NCBI GenBank assembly: GCA_029641185.1
Contig: JAPWGK010000002.1
Coordinates: forward strand, 2,108,001-2,172,000
Direction of reading: 5' to 3'
Length of the DNA stretch: 64,000 bases
Source: Pseudofabraea citricarpa
Lineage: Eukaryota > Ascomycota > Leotiomycetes > Helotiales > Dermateaceae
Positions 45,241 to 56,290 of the stretch are shown piece after piece. Below the pieces are notes generated by a model. That model was not told where the DNA came from and ran no database searches. It saw only the letters and a list, made by a program, of their open reading frames with translations. Every line of letters starts with the position of its first letter. The stretch's first letter is position 1. The translations under genes were made by a program, and so were the position numbers.

Positions 45241-45952
45241 CTACTTCAAGATGCCACGAGGAAAGAGAAATAAGAAGCGCGATGGGTAGAAACTCGAAGC
45301 CAAAGCAAATCCAATCACGAAACCCATGCAACAAGCCACCAAGAATCCCGAGATCACAGCCGCAGCTTCACCATCCCGTAGAATCAGATTCTCGATGAAA
45401 ATGGTATCGCCACTTTTAAGAGTTGACTTCCACGACACAGTGACATCAGCTATGAGGCTATCTCCAGCGGAAAAGCTAGCCACGAACTGATCATCTGGAA
45501 TTACGCGGACATTTTCACCACGCTAATAGTCTTCAGGGTCGATCTTAGGTGGACGAGACTCGTTCTGCTACTGGAGGGGCATTTGTTCGTGGTGGCGCAA
45601 GGATGCAGATGAAGTCGTCGCTAGACGTGGAAGAGAATGCACCAGGGGATTTGGAGACTATCTGTTCCTCATAGCGTGGTTTCTTCTGTGGCGGATTAGT
45701 AACAGATGGTTGGATAGGGCGCTTGTATAACAACGAAGTGGATGTGGGATTTGATTTTGCAGTTTTTACGAGTTGTGTCGAACCATCATGTATCTTTGTC
45801 GGGAGGACCTGGACCTACTTTGCCGAGTTCTCTATTCGGAAGATTTTAAGGGGTGGTGAGTCTGCAGTCGTCGGGGGATAGTAGGCCGCGTCTATGTTTC
45901 CTAAGTAACAGAAGTCATATAGGAGGTCAGAAGCAAAGCCGACAATTGTCAT
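45241..45952 (-). pseudogene. Decayed gene for a protein with one C-terminal membrane helix
   Basis: From an ATG at 45952 the frame reads MTIVGFASDLLYDFCYLGN and continues through 45733 (LLYKRPIQPSVTNPP...ICILAPPRTNAPPVAE). It is broken by an in-frame TAG at 45815-45817. A one-base shift follows at about 45545-45550, and a second TAG lies at 45523-45525 in the new frame. Beyond this the reading continues (RGENVRVIPDDQF, VTVSWKSTLKSGDTIF) into a hydrophobic helix (AAVISGFLVACCMGFVIGF). The continuity of protein-like sequence across three lesions argues for a former gene. Both TAGs could come from CAG by C to T. The family is not recognised. Confidence 0.6.
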
Positions 45953-46647
45953 TCTTTGTTTCAAAAGTTCCAGTCTATGCCAAAATTAGCCTATTCCTCC
46001 CCGGGCCAGTATGTTAGCTCACCGTACTTGAAGATCTTATTTATCTATTGATATTAGCCGAAATTCGTCAACAAACATCGGGCGTTTGGTCTAGGTACGT
46101 CACTACAGACTCCTCACCAAATCTAAATATTTACAACAATACAGGGGTATGATTTTCGTTTCGCAGGCAAATAGCTTAGTCTATGAAAGGTCGGGGGTTC
46201 GAATCCCCCATGTAAGTATTTCCCTCCATTACAAGTTGACATTATAACTAATGTATCTTGAAGCGTCCACTTGTATATTGTCAAGAATCATTTTTTTTGT
46301 CGAAGTTGCAAGCTGAACATTATTGTTTGCAAGCGATCTCGCTTATATTTTCGCCTCTCTCCACTTTAACAAGGCGCTAGTATAATAGATAATTATCTTT
46401 TAGCCTTAATATAAATAATTATATATATTATTTTTAGTATAAATCTTTAGAGATCTTCAAATTATTAACAGCCTGCTATATTAGTTATTATTCGCTTAAA
46501 CCTTATCTTTAGTATTTCGTTTACTTTACTTCCAAATAAAGCGCGTGGTAATTCTGTGATGTAACGGAATATCAATATCCCGGTGATCTCACCCCTTTTC
46601 TTCTCTTTGCATTCCTTTGCATTTCTGATCCGAACAAACGATTCACA
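45953..46647. other. AT-rich intergenic region with a tRNA-like element
   Basis: No protein gene is seen. A perfect T arm with B box (GGGGG-TTCGAAT-CCCCC) lies at about 46191-46210, inside sequence that resembles a damaged tRNA. The stretch 46375-46520 is almost pure A/T. Confidence 0.5.
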
Positions 46648-48816
46648 ATGGAACTATCTCAGGAGCCATTTTTACTCACAGAGCACTGTGGATTATGCTC
46701 AGGGCGGTTGCCCCGCTACCGACTTGCAGGTCTTGACAGCTGGAGATCTTTGTTTCGTGCTAGTAAGCAAAAACTGTCCTGATTTAGAGTAGAACTAATC
46801 TTGTCATTAGTCATTTGCATCAATCCTAGAAACAGACAAGATGAGAATGCATTTATTCTTACTGGAAATGCGATACTTCCTGATATTTACGAGTCTGCTG
46901 AAGTCTCCGTGCCTATCAACCAGGATTATATCCAAAGCCTTGTAGTTACACGTGATTTTGATGTTAATCGCATTCACAAGCAAGATTTAATAGCCTACTC
47001 TATTCACAGTTGGTGCTATTCATTCTTATCTTTGAAAATTGAACGACGTTCTAAGGCTATGCTTTATAAGCTCCTTCGTTCCTTAACTCTAGAACACTCT
47101 TCACAAGATACAGAATCCATAAGTCGTTGCGTCTCACAAAGCAAAAGGCTATTGTCAAGGGCAGAATCTTCTCTTCAACCGCTACTATTATCAACATTAC
47201 CAATAGAGTTGCGGGACCGCATCTGGGATGATATAGGGCTTCAATCCCCTTATAGCATATTTCTTTTAGTGGCAGGTGAAACATCCAAACTTGCTCGCAA
47301 TGTTTCAGAATACGCTATTCACGAAACCATTCTAAAAGAAAGCTCATACATATCAAGTAGGAATATCGAGGTTTTTGGGACAGAATATCTTCGGAATCTG
47401 AGATGTAATTCAGAAATCGGCGATTTACAGATCTTGAGACCCGTAAAATACTTAAGAGTCATTTTAGGTCTACGAGGTATATGTGCAATCAAGATACTTG
47501 GCGAAAATTGGGAGACTGCTTGGTTTGGCCAGCAGCCAGATAAACCATGCATTCTGGGATATGAGATAGTGAAAGTTATCTCACCCACTGTATATCAATA
47601 CTTCAATGTGAGGCTGTTACATGTCTATTAATCATTATATGAGCTAACGATAGAAGGGCTTGAACATAATTCGTATTTCTAGCTCATTGGCAGATTTTCC
47701 GCGGATTGTTTGGGATCATCCAGCCGTTCCTACAACCCTGGCCGACTCAGACACGAAGTTGTTTGACTTCCAGCGTGATTTTCATGGGCATGCTGCTTCA
47801 GTAGTAAGCCATCGAAGACAACTATTTTTCAAGTATCTATCTCTTTACAATGGAGGGGAGTATATCAAAGGTCTTACTATATATATATCTGGATGTGGCA
47901 TAATTGGGATAGAAGCTCATTTTGCATCTATCTCATGCTTATCAGGATCTCATTCTGGAATTGCTTCTCATTTCCCTCTTTATGACGAGGAACGAATAGC
48001 ATACGCTTGGCTTCGGCTTATTGATTCTGATAATCTTATATTTAAGTACCCAGCATTAGTCGTAAGTCCGTTTTCCTTCAAGCTAAAGTGTTACTGATTG
48101 GAATAATCAGATACAAACGACGTTAGGAAGATTCTATACATTTGGACAATATAGCTTGCCATCTCTTGTCTTTCAGAACCAGTATAAGTGGGTTTCTTTA
48201 AGCACAAAAGGTTATATAACAGGCTTTTATTACGAGGCTGATAGAGTTGGTTCACTAATTTCAAGACTCGGTGTTGACTGTGATATGATATCGAGGGAAG
48301 TTCCACGCCTACTTCCTTCGTATTACAACTGCGACTACCCTAGGATCGGTACTCCGAACGCTGATCTATTTCTGTCTATCGCACTCGTGTCTGATATTAG
48401 AAGGCTTGAAATTTGCCGAGTCCACGATCGCTGTATAGGTTTATTGATCACTTACGATAGCCGGCCAGCAGTAGCTGTAGGACAGTGGCGCACCGAACCT
48501 CGATCACAAGTATCTTGCATCTATAATATTGACGAGAAGACCCTCGCAGGCATTTTGTTTCAGACGAAGAAGGTTGACAACCATAAAATTGTCACTAATA
48601 TTATGGCTATAACGGATCAAAATGAAATTAAGCACGAAACAGATTCTCTGGTTATTCGAGTCGGAGAGGTAAGATCATATCTTTGTGTCTCTCAAAGTTA
48701 TTAATCTTTTATAGTATATGGTCTGGTGGTTTTCGAGGCTTTATGATCATGTTCAACAGTGGGAAGGAAGGCTTTCAACAATTTCGAGGAATCATGAAGT
48801 AAATGGCAGGAGGTAA
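46648..48816 (+). CDS. F-box-like protein of unknown function
   Basis: Five exons (46648-46762, 46811-47607, 47654-48061, 48111-48668, 48715-48816) with 46-49-nt introns give 659 residues. Every junction keeps frame, for example TYQYFN-type end to KGLNIIRISSSLADFPR and GE to YMVWWFSRLYDH. The N-terminus (MELSQEPFLLTEHCGLCSGR) has a Cys pair. An F-box-like motif lies near residue 165 (LLSTLPIELRDRIWDDIG). This is followed by SIFLLVAGETSKLA, a layout seen in large, poorly known fungal families. The C-terminal half has β-rich segments and ends with a Trp-rich block. It could be a substrate adaptor for SCF ubiquitin ligases, but no partner data are implied by the sequence. Confidence 0.82.
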
Positions 48817-49591
48817 AGCCTCTGTATACACTTAAAATATACAAACTGGCTTCATAATGAGCTCTGAATTACAGTTCCAAAGCACTTTGAATATGTATAA
48901 ACAACTCAGTAAATTAATACTAAAAATGAAACAAACCATATTTAAACGTCAAAATGTTTCTCGATTTTCCGAAGTGAGTCCAAAGGATTATAACTGAGGA
49001 ATCAACATAAAATAAGAAATAGGCGTTTCAAGTAAGAGACAGGCAAACAACCTTGGTAGGAAATTCTCCTGCAGAGTCAAGTCAAATATGAAAGTAGAAT
49101 ATATTTTTTTCAAAGCAAACGACCTTGGCTGACGATTCGGAAGTACCCAGATGCTTGAATAATTATTTCTAGATTTCAAGCAGTATAACTTCATATATTA
49201 TATAGGGAAATGATCTGATATATGACTAAATAAGTGATTAGATTTTCCAATAGATAATATTGTCTATTCGTCACGTGCGATCGATGCCTTTGAAAGCTCT
49301 CCACGAAAGTTATTACGTCTACGTATCCTCTACTATATTGATTTTAATTTTCACCAGTTTAGCGAAGTAGGCTGGTGGTATTAATGGGAAAGAAAGATAA
49401 AAACCATTGGTATTTAATTTAAATATCACAACGATCTGTTCTGCTAGATCTCCATAGCTTACAATCTTCGCTTACGGTATTCCGCTCCACCCCAGCAGGA
49501 AAGTTCTACAATCCGGAACTGCTTGATAGCAAACCCCGTCTACGATAACCCGGAAGAGGGAAAAAAAACACATCTTCACGACAAGAGCTAC
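48817..49591. other. Intergenic region
   Basis: No gene is seen. It is AT-rich up to about 49430. The last 150 bp form the promoter and leader of the nucleolar-type protein gene. Confidence 0.5.
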
Positions 49592-49599
49592 ATGTAATG
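49592..49599 (+). promoter_or_regulatory. Start-stop upstream ORF overlapping the main start
   Basis: The sequence ATGTAATG places an upstream ATG (49592-49594) directly before a TAA (49595-49597). The last A of that TAA is the first base of the main ATG (49597-49599). Such minimal uORFs can stall initiation and reduce main-frame translation. Confidence 0.7.
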
Positions 49600-51276
49600 G
49601 CCAAAAGTACGGAATCGCCTGCTCCCGCAGATTATGTTCGTCTGCATATCACACCCTTAACCCCTGCGCTACTCAATTCAATTGTCCCGCCATCAATTCT
49701 TCCAGCCGCGCGCAATATTTCCTACCATACCATCGAGACATTCCCCGAGCGCGCCTACGGATTCCTCGAGCTGCCTACATCAGACGCTGAGAAAATCAAG
49801 AAGAAGCTCAACGGTGCGATTTTAAAGGGAACAAAAGTGCGCATTGAAGCTGCCAGACCCATGAAGGAAGCTAGAATCGAAGAGGAGAAGCCTGCGCGGG
49901 CCCGGAAGGAAACTGGAGAATCAAAAAAGAGGAAGAGACATGAAGAGACGATAAAGGGGGTCGATATCGGGGAGAGGAATGTCAAGAGAGGATGGACAAC
50001 ACCTGCGGCAGCGCTGGACAAGGCCGAAAGAGAGAAGAAAGCTTTTGTCAAGTCGAAATACACTACGGGAAAAGAATGCTTGTTTAAAACGACCCTACCT
50101 CCAAATATCGCGGCGAAGACGAAAGCGGTCGACAAGGAACCGAAACCCGAAAAGAGAAGGAAGTCAAAACCTGGGAGAGAAGCTGTGGTTCACGAATTTG
50201 CAAAGACTACCAAATATGCTACCTTCTTGAGAAGCAGCATTGGAGGGAAGAAGACAAAAGCTGTTGCGGAGTATGTTGAGGGTAAAGGCTGGGTGGATGA
50301 AGATGGAAATCTTGTTGAAGGGGCTGTCAAAAGGATTCGAAAGCCAACGATACCTGTTGAAGTTGTAAAGCCTGTAGAAGACGAGACCAGCTCATCTGAG
50401 GAGGCCGATGATTTCGAGCACAGTGAAATCAAAATTCCAGCCGCAGAAGTCATCTCAAAAGAAGACTCGTCAACTTCAAGCTCGGGTTCTTCCGAGGACG
50501 AAGAGGAGCCAGATGCGATGGAAATCGATGCTCTCAAGACCGCAAAAGCTGCATCACCAAGCTCAGAGACATCATCAGACGAAGAATCATCAGAGGAAGA
50601 TACAAATCAGGCGGAGGCAGAAAGTATAAAGGATGGTATAGAAGCAGTTTCATCAGACTCAAACTCCTCGTCTTCGGATGAAGACTCGGAAACATCATCT
50701 TCGGACGACGAGAGTGAAGCTGAGGAGAACTCAAATCCTGGTTCACGACCGCAATCATCATCAGGCCTGACTATCAAGATTCCATCACCAGAGCCCATTG
50801 CGACCGAGATCCACCCATTGGAAGCTCTCTATAAACGCAAAGCACCTTCTGCAGAAACAGGAGAAACCAAACCGGTAGTTCCAGCTTTCTCTTTCTTTGG
50901 TGCTGACAACGCTTCCGATGTGGACGAAGAAGAAGCAGAAGCACATGACCATGTTCCTATGCCCATGACACCATTCACACAAAAAGACTTTGAACACCGG
51001 GGACTTCGAAGTGCAGCTCCTACTCCAGATACCGCACATGCTTCCAAACGGTTCATTTGGCCGACAGAGAATGAAGAAGACGAGGACGATGACGAGACTA
51101 GCTCACCGATTCGTGAACCAGCCAATCGGAAAGAGGGAAAGACAGCGCAGGACGACAGCGATTTCCAAAAATGGTTCTGGGAAAACAGGGGAGATGCCAA
51201 CCGAGCCTGGAAGAAGAGGAGAAAGGTCGTCGCGAAGGAAAAGAGACAGAGAGAGAACAGGAAGAAGGGAGTCTGA
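49597..51276 (+). CDS. Nucleolar-type RRM protein with acidic Ser tracts (Nop8/NOL8-like)
   Basis: A single-exon, 559-residue protein likely acting in ribosome biogenesis. Residues about 12-85 fit an RRM (VRLHITPLTPALLNS...AYGFLELPTSDAEKIKKKLNG, ending TKVRIEAA). Then come Lys/Arg-rich nuclear targeting segments (KKRKRHEE, EKRRKSKPG). A long Ser/Glu/Asp-rich region runs from about 255 to 395, with SSSSDEDSETSSSDDESEAEE-like runs typical of nucleolar CK2 targets. The C-terminus is FQKWFWENRGDANRAWKKRR followed by a Lys/Arg tail, which is the part most like Nop8-group and SRP40-annotated fungal proteins. Family assignment rests on layout, not on a search. The main start is preceded by a start-stop uORF. 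Confidence 0.75.
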   Translation: MAKSTESPAPADYVRLHITPLTPALLNSIVPPSILPAARNISYHTIETFPERAYGFLELPTSDAEKIKKKLNGAILKGTKVRIEAARPMKEARIEEEKPARARKETGESKKRKRHEETIKGVDIGERNVKRGWTTPAAALDKAEREKKAFVKSKYTTGKECLFKTTLPPNIAAKTKAVDKEPKPEKRRKSKPGREAVVHEFAKTTKYATFLRSSIGGKKTKAVAEYVEGKGWVDEDGNLVEGAVKRIRKPTIPVEVVKPVEDETSSSEEADDFEHSEIKIPAAEVISKEDSSTSSSGSSEDEEEPDAMEIDALKTAKAASPSSETSSDEESSEEDTNQAEAESIKDGIEAVSSDSNSSSSDEDSETSSSDDESEAEENSNPGSRPQSSSGLTIKIPSPEPIATEIHPLEALYKRKAPSAETGETKPVVPAFSFFGADNASDVDEEEAEAHDHVPMPMTPFTQKDFEHRGLRSAAPTPDTAHASKRFIWPTENEEDEDDDETSSPIREPANRKEGKTAQDDSDFQKWFWENRGDANRAWKKRRKVVAKEKRQRENRKKGV

Positions 51277-52028
51277 AGACGAGGAATTTTAATCTTAAAA
51301 TTTAATGAGAACAACGATCTTTTAATATTAATTGTTGTTCCAACACAGACATTGTCTTATATCTTGATTCACAATTTCATCTTATATGTCGCAAGTTATT
51401 TTCTGTTTCAACTCTCGCTAGTAGCGATGACTTTACTTCGGGACCAGACTTTTTGCGCTGCTAAATTTGGGTACTTGGACTTCTCTTCTATATTACTCAA
51501 ATTCTGTGTTATTCTAGGGTGTAAAGTAATGTAAGTAACCCTCCCTTTCCAGTCTGATTGTTGTTCGAATTCATTGTGTTCATCTTCTCTACACCATTGT
51601 CTGACTGGGACAAGTTTCTTGCCCCATCTATACTCGGCATTAGTAGCATTATCTGGATTTATTTCCTATATTACTTCAGAAGTAACATAAGTATAACTAG
51701 GTAATGTAGTCATATTCAGCGTTCAAATAGAAATAAGCGTTTTATGCCCGTGCAACTTATTTCAAAACCTAGAAAAGCTTCAAAATAACAGGCTGCACCA
51801 TTTCAACATCGTGAGATAAATTAGAATAACAAAACAGGTAGCAATGATTGCTGTAGAGAATCTGGAATCTATCTTATCATTACTCTTTCGTTTATCCCCA
51901 TCTTGGTTCTAGAGTTTAGGTATACAAAAAACAAACGTGAAAAAGAGGAGGGTTCTTTATAACAGCCGCGATAAAAGTCTGTGTATCTCGTAAACGCCAC
52001 CCATGCCCAGTCAACCAATTCCAATCAT
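51277..52028. other. Intergenic region between convergent genes
   Basis: This gap holds 3' flanks of the nucleolar-type and UbiB genes. No gene is seen; short frames here lack motifs. Confidence 0.55.
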
Positions 52029-54177
52029 CTATACATTTGGTGATAGAAGATCATATTTCACACAAGCCTCGACCTGTATTTCATGTCAGTGTAACACCAA
52101 GAAAACATTTCTGAATCAACTTACACTCTCAACTGAGATCTGCAGAAATTTTCTTGCCTCTAACCCAGCCCAGACTCTCAACATGGAGAAGTCACCTTGT
52201 CTCAACATACCACCACCACTTTGTGCACCAAGTTGGCGTAAGATTGGCAATGCACTCGATAACAAATCGATGTTGGGGTTAAGTGACCGGCCAATGCCTT
52301 CCAGCAGCAGGATACTAATCACCACGTTCACAAAGTCGCCTTCCATTCTTACATGATGCTGTCGTACCATACCTAAGACTTCATTTAAGATATCACCAAT
52401 CTTCATATTACCCAATGCCAAAGTTCTGGATTTGACACCAAGAACAAGGTGCTGCATTTTCAGAGCGAATATCTCTTGATCGATAACAGCCTCAGGTTGT
52501 CGACAACGCTCACACATGAGGTTACCAGCTTTATAACCATCGAATTCGGCCACTGCCTTGAAAAGATCCAGGAAATTCCGCCGGTTGGTTGCATTGAGTT
52601 CTGTAACAAGACCAGTATCAATGAAGATGAGCTGAGGACGAAAGCCTTCATTATCAATCTTTTGAAGCTCGGTTTCCCAGGCTTTGGTATCTTTCTTATG
52701 CCTGTAAGGCCGAAGCCTGGCAAGGACTTCCTCGGTGACGTCTGGCTGTTTTTGAGGGTCCTCGTCTTTATGTTTGCGTCTAAATGGCAGTGAGGGCTGA
52801 GATGACTGATAAAAACGGACCATGATATTTCCTGGATGTAAGTCGGCATGAATGAAATTATCCATCAACAACATCCTCAAGAATGCATCAAGTCCTTCAT
52901 CTGCAATCTCTTGTTGAAAGATTCCACCGCCATTCTCCATGAAATCTGATAAAGGAATACCCTGAGCAAATTCTTCTACCAGAACTTGGCGAGTAGTGAA
53001 TTGTGTATATGGATATGGGAACCACGCGGTTGTTCTCTCTTTGAAGTTTGTGCGAAAAATGCTTAGATTCGCGGCTTCAATCCTCAAATCGAGTTGGAGT
53101 CTCATCATCTCTCCGAATTGATCAACCTCATCTGGTAATGATAGCCATTCGATGGTTGGAATCGCATTCAGAACTGACGCAAAGAAACTCATTATCTTCA
53201 AATCTCTTCGGACCGTCCTCTCAACTCTGGGATGCAAAACCTTGATTGCTACAAATGTGGATGGAACTCTGTGCGGCGTGCTCTTCATTAATGTATCAAC
53301 GTTCTTTCGCACACTCCTGCGGAAATCTTGAGGCTCATCCAGGTCACCATCGCCTGGGACAGCTAAACCCGGCTTGAGTTTTGCCTTGTAAACTTGTGCA
53401 ATTGCACCTACTCCTAAAGGCTTCTCATCAAACTCTTCGAAAATATCCTCGAAGTTTCGGCCGTTGAAGGCACGCGATATGATGCGTTTGGTAGCATGCA
53501 GGGAGTGAGCTGGCGCATTTGAGTGTAACTGAGACATTATTTCGCACATCTCTGTAGGGAAGATGTCGGATCGTGAAGCGGCCCATTGCCCAAGCTAAAA
53601 GGTGTCAGCGGTGTTCTAACAACTTTGGAATTCATGTTACCTTAATGAACGCAGGTCCAGCACGTTCCATTGACTTGACCAAGAACCAATACCACCATAA
53701 CGAACCAGTTCTCTCGTTGTCCCTGTTCTTTCGCCGAGGTCCAATCCACAACGCCGGCACAGAGAGAATAACTGGCATGAAGATCACGAAGAGATGGCAA
53801 AATCGCAGGCCGGTACACAATGGCTCCCAAATATAAACATCCAAGAATAAACCGATGCTTTGTCCGACTCGCTTCCATCCATGAACGTCTGCGCCGACCT
53901 TCTTAGCAATCTCGTCCCTTGAAGCCTCCAGCATCCTCCCTTCTGCGGTTTGTTCGGTCCCTTCATTATCCTTCTCGGACAACGTCACAAACGCTGCTGG
54001 GGATAGCGCTGCCGCCGCATATAATGTCCCTCCACGCCTCGGCGGCTGATTGTACCATTTACCCCCTCCGCCATATGAGCGTCGCGCATTCTGTTGGACC
54101 AGGCGACATTGAGATACCGGGCGTATTCGGGGCCATTGACGGAGGCATATCCTGCCTATGGTCAATGCCGGCCTCAT
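52029..54177 (-). CDS. Mitochondrial UbiB/ABC1 family atypical kinase (ADCK2/Mcp2-like)
   Basis: A 683-residue protein: complement of 53641-54177, 52125-53594 and 52029-52073, with introns of 46 and 51 nt. The N-terminus is Arg-rich without acids (MRPALTIGRICLRQWPRIRP), a likely mitochondrial presequence. A membrane segment lies at about 125-145. UbiB marks are the KxGQ motif (FIKLGQWAASR, formed across the first intron, about 178-182), GVGAIAQVYKAKLK in place of the glycine loop, AIKVLHP, HADLHPGNIMV (about 428) and FIDTGLV. The family supports coenzyme Q or lipid homeostasis at the inner membrane; the Mcp2/ADCK2 branch is my best guess. The short last exon (ending KYDLLSPNV) is inferred from GTAAGT...CAG. 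Confidence 0.9.
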
Positions 54178-54693
54178 TTTCCAATCGAGACTGCTTGGTC
54201 GGCCGTGACACGGGTTGCTATCGACAATCCATGGGGAGATGTTGAGATGCTATGCTGGTATTGTGGCTGAAGCTAAGCTTGTGATCGAGGGCGAGCGAAG
54301 AACGGAATCGTGACGTCAGTCACCGTAGCTGTAGCAAGGTCAGAGATCAACCAAAATTTGTCTAGTGCATCTTATGCAGTTCGAAAACGCTCAGGTATCC
54401 ATATGCACTCACAATGATGACCCCATTAAAGCAGATGTGGATTTCCGGTGTTTCGTGGCGGACGGTCCAGTGAAGTCGACTTAATGGTAATCGGGAGATC
54501 TCGGTGAGTGGAAGCGGCCGGCAGAATTCGTCTCTGGCGCAATTTGAACTTGGATGGTTTCGGCACCGTCTCCTCCTCTTTTCACCACCTTCGATATCGA
54601 CCATTTACGCCTTCTATACATCTTCAACTCTTCAATTCGATCACTGTCTTCCTATACACACTTCTAATTATCTTATCCAATCTCACCAGCACA
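54178..54693. promoter_or_regulatory. Shared divergent promoter of two mitochondrial genes
   Basis: Only 516 bp separate the start codons of the UbiB kinase (minus) and the heme lyase (plus). Both leaders and promoters must lie here. CT-rich leader sequence precedes the heme lyase ATG (54555-54690). Confidence 0.7.
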
Positions 54694-55732
54694 ATGGGAT
54701 GGTTCTGGGCTGATTCCGACGTCTCGGTCGTCAATGCAAGAACTGCTCCTCATCCCATGCCCAAAGATGGCAGTCTTACGCCACCAGTATGTCTTCCATC
54801 TTTGTAATCTGCAGCTTTCCTAACTTTAACGTAGCCATCATGCCCAATGCACCAAGGGAGTGCTACAGCCATGAAGAAACCCCCAACGCCTCTGGCAGAG
54901 ACTGCCTGTCCATATACACCCGCCGATATTGTCAAACCCACGGCCGACACCAGTGCCACATCCAAGCGCTCCAAATATAACCCCCTCAACTACATGTTTT
55001 CCGATTTGTCCCAGGAACGCGCGGCAGAGCAGACTGTTGCTCTGCCTACTGACCGGGAACCATCCACGATTCCTAAAGGAACTGGTGATGGAAACTGGGA
55101 ATATCCTTCTCCTCAGCAGATGTACAATGCACTTCTTCGAAAAGGATATACCGATACGGATGCTACGGCAGTAGAGAGCATGGTATCGGTACACAACTAC
55201 TTGAATGAAGGTGCTTGGGCCGAAATTGTGGATTGGGAGAGAAGATTTGGCAAAGGACTGTCAAAAGGATGGGAATATTGCAAGAAGGGAGAAGAAGGAG
55301 CGGAGAGTGTTTTGGCACGCGAGGAGGATGATGTTCAACCCAAATTGCTCCGTTTCATGGGTAGACCACAAGAAATGACACCCAAGGCAGCGATGATTCA
55401 ACTTCTCGGGCGCTTGTACCCAAGCAAGTATGGGTAAGTTTCTCGACTTTTTCGATCATCTTTGTCTCCATTACTAATCGATGACTAGCATTGAGCCACC
55501 TTTTGATCGCCACGATTGGTTTGTTCAAAGAGAGGTCGGAGGACAGAAGAAAGAAATCCGCTACGTTATCGACTACTATTCAATTCCCGATCCTAGTGGC
55601 GAGCCTGTATTTTCTCTGGATGTTAGGCCTGCTGTTACACCCACAGCCGCCGTTGAACGAATGATGAGATGGGGAGGTGATGTTTGGTACAAAGCCTCAG
55701 GATCAGTGGTCCGAGAGGAGGCCAAAAACTGA
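54694..55732 (+). CDS. Cytochrome c-type heme lyase (holocytochrome c synthase)
   Basis: Attaches heme covalently to apocytochrome in the mitochondrial intermembrane space. Exons 54694-54786, 54835-55433 and 55489-55732 (introns 48 and 55 nt) give 311 residues. It begins [11 protein letters not shown], a start typical of fungal cytochrome c lyases. Two Cys-Pro heme-binding motifs follow, SCPMHQG (about 33-39) and ACPYTP (about 55-60). The catalytic region is complete: [51 protein letters not shown] and [10 protein letters not shown], then EIRYVIDYY and DVRPAVT. Presence of CP motifs and the start favour the cytochrome c enzyme (yeast Cyc3, Neurospora cyt-2) over the c1 enzyme. Confidence 0.93.
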
Positions 55733-56290
55733 GCACTTGCTCTAATTCAGATTTGTCGTTTCGACTCTCTTTTAATGCGTCACGAGCGAGTGCATGGACA
55801 ATGGGGTACTGGTGTATTTGGACAAGCTTGGGTCTCTGGTAATTTTGGAATGGATGGTCAGCGGGCTGTTTATATCCTTGGCGATGCGACTACTTCTCCT
55901 CTTCGACTGTAAGATATAATATCAAATTGTGTGCCACATATCCGACTTGAGTTCACGCCGAGTACTCCTTGCCGATGACGATGTGTACGCAAGGGTAAAT
56001 TGAGATTCGGGTAAAGTAAATGCAGGCTTCTTCAGATTACTATTCGCACAAATCATCAACTGCTGTCAGTCATTGGAAAAATCCTAGCAGCCGAAGTCGA
56101 GCCATCGGGCTTGGATCACTGAAAACAACCCTGTGGTTCAAGGATACACGCGACTTCAAAATACATCATCGCACACGTGATGGTATCCAGCACCCCAGAA
56201 TCTTGTCTCTCATGACCCCATCTTTTGTCCTCAGCTTTCTCTTTATCACTTTCAACGCATCTCATAGTGAATCGAGAATCAAGAGCAATC
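55733..56290. other. Intergenic region
   Basis: This gap holds the 3' flank of the heme lyase gene and the promoter of the HRI1 gene. No gene is seen. Confidence 0.5.

Noticed and set aside
46172..46203. Complete tRNA built on the TAGCTTAGTCTA A-box-like stretch
   Set aside because: This A-box-like sequence is only about 24 nt from the B box, too close for a tRNA.
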